39,721 bases of DNA from positions 1 through 39,721 of the forward strand of contig CANNJI010000016.1 in NCBI GenBank assembly GCA_947504875.1. The letters run 5' to 3'. The notes under the pieces are model-generated. The model had not been told where the DNA came from, made no database searches, and was given only the letters and a program-made list of their open reading frames with translations. Of this stretch, positions 35,648 to 39,721 are shown in pieces. The position numbers were made by a program, and so were the translations under genes. Numbering within the stretch: position 1 is the first letter of the stretch; each line of letters starts with the position of its first letter. This DNA comes from Legionellaceae bacterium. GTDB taxonomy: Bacteria; Pseudomonadota; Gammaproteobacteria; Legionellales; Legionellaceae.

Positions 35648-36093
35648 TGCATCCGACGCGGCGTAAAAAATTGGTTCGCATTTTTATCTGTATGATTTTT
35701 TTGGCATTTGCCATTAGTTTAGTCTTGTATGCGCTTCGTCAGAACATCAATCTATTTTATTCTCCGAGTGATATTGCATTAGGTCAAGCGCCGTTATCTC
35801 ATTCGATTCGAGTGGGTGGTGTTGTTGTTCCAGGTAGCATTATTCGGGGTGATGGATTAAATGTTCAATTTAAACTGACAGACCATAGTAAAACATTATT
35901 AGTTGTTCATAATGGAATTCTACCGGATCTTTTTCGAGAGGGACAAGGGATTGTTGTTGAAGGCATGTGGTTGGGTGGGCTTAAGGTCAATGCAAATGTT
36001 GTGCTTGCAAAACATGATGAAAACTATATGCCCCCAGAGGTGAAAGCGGCACTCAATAATGCAAGTAATCCGCTGAAAAAGGTGGATTTATGA
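35647..36093 (+). CDS. ccmE: Periplasmic heme chaperone CcmE
   Basis: The 148-residue protein has an N-terminal membrane anchor (about 10-30) and an OB-fold beta barrel. The covalent heme-binding His123 lies in KHDENY, with the conserved Tyr127. VGGVVVPGSIIRG and NGILPDLFREGQGIVVEG are CcmE signatures. It carries heme from CcmC to CcmF. Starts in TAATG overlap with ccmD, and its stop overlaps ccmF by 4 bp. Confidence 0.97.
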   Translation: MHPTRRKKLVRIFICMIFLAFAISLVLYALRQNINLFYSPSDIALGQAPLSHSIRVGGVVVPGSIIRGDGLNVQFKLTDHSKTLLVVHNGILPDLFREGQGIVVEGMWLGGLKVNANVVLAKHDENYMPPEVKAALNNASNPLKKVDL

Positions 36094-37991
36094 TTCCAGA
36101 ACTTGGTTTATTCTCATTGGTGTTGGCGTTGTTGTTTGCTTTGTTGTTAACGGTTATTCCAACCATTGGTTTGTGGCGAAATAATGGGAAGATGCAGGCG
36201 ACAACAACGCATTATGTGTGTGCTCAATTTGGCGCTATTGTCTTGTCCTATCTGGCGCTAACGTACTCTTTTTTGACCAATGATTTTAGTGTTCACTATG
36301 TTTTTCAAAACTCGAGCATTGCTTTGCCTTGGTTCTACAAAGCCTGTGCTGTGTGGGGTGGGCATGAGGGGTCAATGCTGCTGTGGATTTTGATTTTAAG
36401 TTTTTGGATGGTATTGGTTTCGTTATTTAGTCGCTCATTGCCAGCTTTATTGCGTGTACGTGTTTTGGTTGTTTTAGGCATGATGAGCGTTGGGTTTATT
36501 TTGTTTTTACTGACCACCTCAAATCCATTCATGAGGCAATTTGAGATGTTAGGACAGACGGGTCGAGATTTAAATCCATTACTTCAGGATCCCGGTTTTT
36601 TATTTCATCCCCCGATGCTGTATATGGGCTATGTTGGATTTTCAGTTGCTTTCGCTTTTGCAATTGCAGTTCTTTGGATGGGGCGCATGGATTCTTCATG
36701 GGCTAAATGGACACGCCCTTGGACCCTTGCGGCATGGTGTTGTTTAACCTTAGGCATTACCCTTGGTAGTTGGTGGGCCTATCGGGAGCTCGGATGGGGG
36801 GGCTGGTGGTTTTGGGATCCGGTTGAAAATGCGTCGTTTATGCCCTGGTTGGTTGGTACAGCATTAATTCATTCATTGGCCATGAATGAACAACGCGAAG
36901 AGCTTAAAGCCTGGACACTGCTCTTGGCCATCACCGCTTTTTCACTGAGTTTAATTGGAACTTTTTTAGTGCGTTCAGGCGTTTTAATATCGGTACATGC
37001 GTTTGCAGTAGACCCTGCTCGAGGACTTTATATTTTAATGTTTTTATTAACCGTGATTGGTGGCGCGCTTTTACTTTTTGCTGCGCGTGCAAAAACACTC
37101 TATTCGCCGCGAAAGGCCCATTGGTTTTCTCGTGAGGGCGCTTTACTATTAAATAATCTTTTTCTTTGGGTTGCGATGTTAACGGTGCTGATGGGTACAT
37201 TGTATCCTTTGTGTATTGATGCTTTAGGTTTGGGAAAATTATCGGTTGGTGCTCCCTATTTTAATGCAGTTTTTGTACCTTTGATGATACCTTGTCTATT
37301 GGTGATGGGACTAGGGCTGCATTTACGATGGCAACGTGCACATTGGTCAGAGGTATGGCATCGTTTACGTATTCCGATGATGATAAGTTTAATCATTCCT
37401 TGGATTTGGTATGAAAGTAGAATTGTGGTTTTAGGATTAACGCTCGCATTTTGGGTTGGCTCATCGACGTTGTTGGCTTTTTATTATCGAGTTAAACAAC
37501 GCGGAATTTTGGGAGTAGGGCAGTCATTTCTAGGCATGGTTATCGCACATTTAGGTGTGGTTGTTACGGTGATTGGTATTTCAGTTTCACAGGGCTTTGG
37601 TCATGAAGAAGATATTAAATTATTACCAGGTCAACAGATGTCTTTTTCAGGATACGCGCTTGAGTTTGTAAGTGAAGCGAGTTTAACAGGCCCTAATTAT
37701 CATGGAACCAAAACTTGTTTTAAATTAACTAAAAATGGACAGGATACGCTGATTTATCCTGAAAAAAGAATTTACGATGCTGGTCATATGCCGATGACTG
37801 AGGCTGCAATTGACGCAACTTTTTTTCGTGATATTTATGTGGCACTTGGTGAGCCACTAGGTGAGGAAGCGTGGTCGATTCGATTATATTATAAGCCTTT
37901 TGTACGTTGGATTTGGGGCGGCGGACTACTCATGGTTTTGGGTGGGGTTATTTCACTGTTTCAACGTCGTTATATGAGCGTTCAGTCATGA
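36090..37991 (+). CDS. ccmF: Cytochrome c heme lyase subunit CcmF
   Basis: The 633-residue polytopic protein (about 15 membrane helices) has the WWD domain GGWWFWDPVENASFMPW (about 245-261). Periplasmic histidines that bind heme lie in VWGGHEGSMLLW, LFHPPMLYMGYVG and SGVLISVHAFAVDPARG. With CcmH and CcmI it attaches heme to apocytochrome c. The ATGA overlap with ccmG couples translation. Confidence 0.97.
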   Translation: MIPELGLFSLVLALLFALLLTVIPTIGLWRNNGKMQATTTHYVCAQFGAIVLSYLALTYSFLTNDFSVHYVFQNSSIALPWFYKACAVWGGHEGSMLLWILILSFWMVLVSLFSRSLPALLRVRVLVVLGMMSVGFILFLLTTSNPFMRQFEMLGQTGRDLNPLLQDPGFLFHPPMLYMGYVGFSVAFAFAIAVLWMGRMDSSWAKWTRPWTLAAWCCLTLGITLGSWWAYRELGWGGWWFWDPVENASFMPWLVGTALIHSLAMNEQREELKAWTLLLAITAFSLSLIGTFLVRSGVLISVHAFAVDPARGLYILMFLLTVIGGALLLFAARAKTLYSPRKAHWFSREGALLLNNLFLWVAMLTVLMGTLYPLCIDALGLGKLSVGAPYFNAVFVPLMIPCLLVMGLGLHLRWQRAHWSEVWHRLRIPMMISLIIPWIWYESRIVVLGLTLAFWVGSSTLLAFYYRVKQRGILGVGQSFLGMVIAHLGVVVTVIGISVSQGFGHEEDIKLLPGQQMSFSGYALEFVSEASLTGPNYHGTKTCFKLTKNGQDTLIYPEKRIYDAGHMPMTEAAIDATFFRDIYVALGEPLGEEAWSIRLYYKPFVRWIWGGGLLMVLGGVISLFQRRYMSVQS

Positions 37992-38518
37992 AATTATCTT
38001 GGCGTTTAGCGCCCTTTATTATTTTTCTTGGGTTAATTCTTTTTTTGTTTCGGGGGTTATCACTGAATCCAAAAGAATTGCCCTCGGTTGAGGTAGGCAA
38101 GTTATTACCTGCATTTGAATTAAAATCACTTAGCGGTCAAGCGCTATTTTCTCCTTCAACCATGAGGGGCCACGTTTCAATTCTTAATGTCTGGGCGAGT
38201 TGGTGCCCGGCTTGTACAGAAGAACAATCTTTTTTATTGGACTTAAAAAAGCAAGGTTACGCATTGTATGGTTTAAATTATAAAGACAAACGTGAAGAGG
38301 CAAAGGCTTGGTTAGATGAATGGGGTGATCCATACCGTGCTATTGGCCAAGATTCCCAGGGCCTTGTTGCAATTGATCTCGGTGTATATGGTGCGCCTGA
38401 GACTTTTTTGATTGATCAACAAGGTATGATTGTATATCGACATGTTGGTGTTTTAAATCAGGCCATTTGGGAACAAGCTTTTTTGCCCAAAATTAAAAGC
38501 TTGGAGCGCGTGGGATGA
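37988..38518 (+). CDS. ccmG: Thiol:disulfide oxidoreductase CcmG (DsbE)
   Basis: The 176-residue protein starts at the ATG at 37988 (ATGA overlap with ccmF); a longer frame reads back into ccmF and is not used. One N-terminal membrane anchor, then a thioredoxin fold with WASWCPACTEEQSFL as active site (CxxC) and GAPETFLID with the cis-proline loop. It reduces apocytochrome/CcmH disulphides before heme attachment. Confidence 0.96.
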   Translation: MKLSWRLAPFIIFLGLILFLFRGLSLNPKELPSVEVGKLLPAFELKSLSGQALFSPSTMRGHVSILNVWASWCPACTEEQSFLLDLKKQGYALYGLNYKDKREEAKAWLDEWGDPYRAIGQDSQGLVAIDLGVYGAPETFLIDQQGMIVYRHVGVLNQAIWEQAFLPKIKSLERVG

Positions 38519-38901
38519 GCAGATTAAAATCGGCAGCTTGCCTTTTGGTTTTTTTGTTTTCTTTCAGCTTAGAAGCAACCCCTTTGTATCCATTTGAAAC
38601 CTCAGAACAAAGCGATCAGTTTAATTATTTGTTGCGAAATTTACGTTGTCTTGTGTGTCAGAATCAAGATCTTGCGGACTCAAATGCTGGACTTGCAAAT
38701 GATTTGAGGGCTGAGGTTTATCGTCATGTAAAGGCGGGCGAAAAAACAGATACAATTATCACTTATTTAACCGAGCGGTATGGTGATTTTATATTATTTA
38801 GTCCTCCTGTTAAATCCACAACGCTTCTTTTGTGGGCGGGACCTTTTATTTTCCTCCTGTTTGGTTTTTTAATTTTTTGGGTGGCCACAAGACATGATTG
38901 A
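38515..38901 (+). CDS. ccmH: Cytochrome c maturation protein CcmH
   Basis: The 128-residue protein has a signal peptide, the redox motif LRCLVCQNQDLADSNA (LRCxxCQ) near residue 45, a three-helix domain and a C-terminal membrane helix (about 102-122). It matches the short CcmH (N-terminal half of E. coli CcmH); the TPR half is the separate ccmI gene. It presents apocytochrome cysteines in reduced form. ccmI starts 8 bp before the stop. Confidence 0.95.
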   Translation: MSRLKSAACLLVFLFSFSLEATPLYPFETSEQSDQFNYLLRNLRCLVCQNQDLADSNAGLANDLRAEVYRHVKAGEKTDTIITYLTERYGDFILFSPPVKSTTLLLWAGPFIFLLFGFLIFWVATRHD

Positions 38902-39550
38902 ATGGGGCTTATTGAGTCTTTTGCTGGGATTAGGCATAACAGCCACAGCTATTGCACTGCATCCTTTAGGGTTAACCATAAAAAAACAGTTGTTTTATAT
39001 GGCATTTATTTTGGGATTGGTTTTTATCGGTTATTGGCAATGGGGAGGGTTTGAGTCCCTTAAATTGCATCATCTTAAACAATCAAAAATTGATACCGCA
39101 AATAAGCGACTCACTGAAATGGGCGGCCCGCAGGCGCTTGTTAAAGCGATGCTTGAAAAATTAAAGGCCAATCCAGAGAGTTCAGAAGGTTGGTTTTTGC
39201 TTGGGCGGTTGTATATGACTCAGCTGTCTTATACAAATGCACGTGAGGCTTTTGCTCATGCGCATAAGCTCTCACCTGAAGATGTAAACATTACAATCAA
39301 TTATGCAGAAAGTACTTGGGCTTTAAATAAAGAGTCGTTTGATGATGAATCCCGATTACTTTTAGAATCGCTCCTTCAACAAAATCCAGATCAAACAGAT
39401 GCCTTGGCTATGCTCGGCATGGATGCTTATAAACATCACAATTATAAAGCCGCGATAGGGTATTGGGAACATTTATTGAAGTTCTTACCTCAACAATCAG
39501 ATGAAGCAAGTGCAATTCGAAAAGCTTTGGTCAAAGCGAGAAATCGTTAA
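38894..39550 (+). CDS. ccmI: Cytochrome c maturation TPR protein CcmI
   Basis: The 218-residue protein has two N-terminal membrane helices (about 2-22 and 32-50) and a TPR domain (about 80-210: GWFLLGRLYMTQLSYTNAREAFAHAHKL, in parts, and AMLGMDAYKHHNYKAAIGYWEHLL). It is the apocytochrome c chaperone of the heme-ligation complex with CcmF and CcmH. Last gene of the operon. Confidence 0.9.
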   Translation: MIEWGLLSLLLGLGITATAIALHPLGLTIKKQLFYMAFILGLVFIGYWQWGGFESLKLHHLKQSKIDTANKRLTEMGGPQALVKAMLEKLKANPESSEGWFLLGRLYMTQLSYTNAREAFAHAHKLSPEDVNITINYAESTWALNKESFDDESRLLLESLLQQNPDQTDALAMLGMDAYKHHNYKAAIGYWEHLLKFLPQQSDEASAIRKALVKARNR

Positions 39551-39610
39551 TTTACGGGGGAAGTTACGGTTTTTCATTATTTATCTCTGTACATGACAAA
39601 AAAATCTCTG

Positions 39611-39634
39611 TCATTCCCGCGCAGGCGGGAAACC
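39611..39634. repeat. Dispersed GC-rich palindromic repeat
   Basis: TTCCCGC (39614-39620) and GCGGGAA (39625-39631) flank GCAG, within GTCATTCCCGCGCAGGCGGG. This sequence is a well-known dispersed palindrome in many proteobacterial genomes (similar to neisserial dRS3). It stands 60 bp after ccmI and might also act as the transcript end, but lacks a U-run. Confidence 0.6.
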
Positions 39635-39707
39635 ATCCCTGATGTGGCAAGATTAAACAATAAATATTAGGTAACTCGCTGAAAAACCATATAATCCCAA
39701 TCGTCAA

Positions 39708-39721
39708 AAGGAGATTGTATG
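39708..39721 (+). CDS. Start of a further gene, cut by the window edge
   Basis: AAGGAG (39708-39713) lies 5 bp before an ATG at 39719-39721, the last three bases of the window. Only the start codon is visible, so nothing can be said about the product. Confidence 0.55.

Noticed and set aside
37907-37987. N-terminal extension of CcmG
   Set aside because: It is the end of ccmF in another frame; the ATGA overlap at 37988 gives the usual start with a membrane anchor.

Overview
The window looks like a chromosomal segment of a Legionella species or very close relative. The clearest evidence is the gene at 8594, whose product follows the Mip (macrophage infectivity potentiator) sequence almost throughout: signal peptide, helical dimerisation part and FKBP domain. 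Moderate-to-low GC, several Legionella-style orphan helical proteins and a PmrA-box-like promoter agree with this. No tRNA, rRNA, CRISPR array or transposase gene was seen.

Layout. 1-2189: a split polymerase V module, umuD (+) and umuC (-), tail to tail and 13 bp apart; each is preceded by the same 53-bp promoter/operator arrangement. 2254-8476 (-): an MscS-family channel directly downstream of rpoD, then a rhomboid protease and xseA. 8594-13673 (+): mip, an AmpG-like permease, then a three-gene acyl-CoA dehydrogenase / enoyl-CoA hydratase / 3-hydroxyisobutyryl-CoA hydrolase operon that fits valine breakdown. 13715-21694 (-): a small orphan protein, HU, a second orphan coupled to astB, astB and astD of arginine succinyltransferase catabolism, a cluster of three 28-bp repeats, and the polyamine transporter operon potABCD.

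21637-24816 is the most disturbed part. A ~214-bp stretch (5' end of potA, the intergenic region, and the start of a small membrane-protein gene) is present twice as a direct repeat. The copies flank about 2.75 kb of foreign-looking DNA with a 734-residue, largely helical, effector-like protein gene, a frameshifted small gene, and a truncated chimeric copy of the membrane-protein gene. The right-hand copy carries an orphan potA promoter pointing towards the 734-residue gene.

25169-31890 (+) is the conserved gammaproteobacterial series ndk, rlmN, rodZ-like, hisS, yfgM, bamB, der (nucleotide balance, rRNA/tRNA modification and charging, outer-membrane assembly, ribosome assembly). A methyltransferase, a FUSC-type membrane protein and an orphan membrane protein with a PmrA-box-like promoter follow. 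34773-39550 is a tightly overlapping cytochrome c maturation operon, ccmC-D-E-F-G-H-I, without ccmA and ccmB next to it. The window ends on the start codon of another gene, after a dispersed GC-rich palindrome.

Best leads: (1) the matched operators of umuD and umuC, with a UmuD carrying a DNA-binding-like N-terminal extension; (2) the 2.75-kb insertion flanked by long direct repeats, with possible promoter capture; (3) the PmrA-box-like site before the orphan at 33870; (4) three dyad-symmetric sequences crowded upstream of rpoD; (5) the triple repeat between potD and astD.
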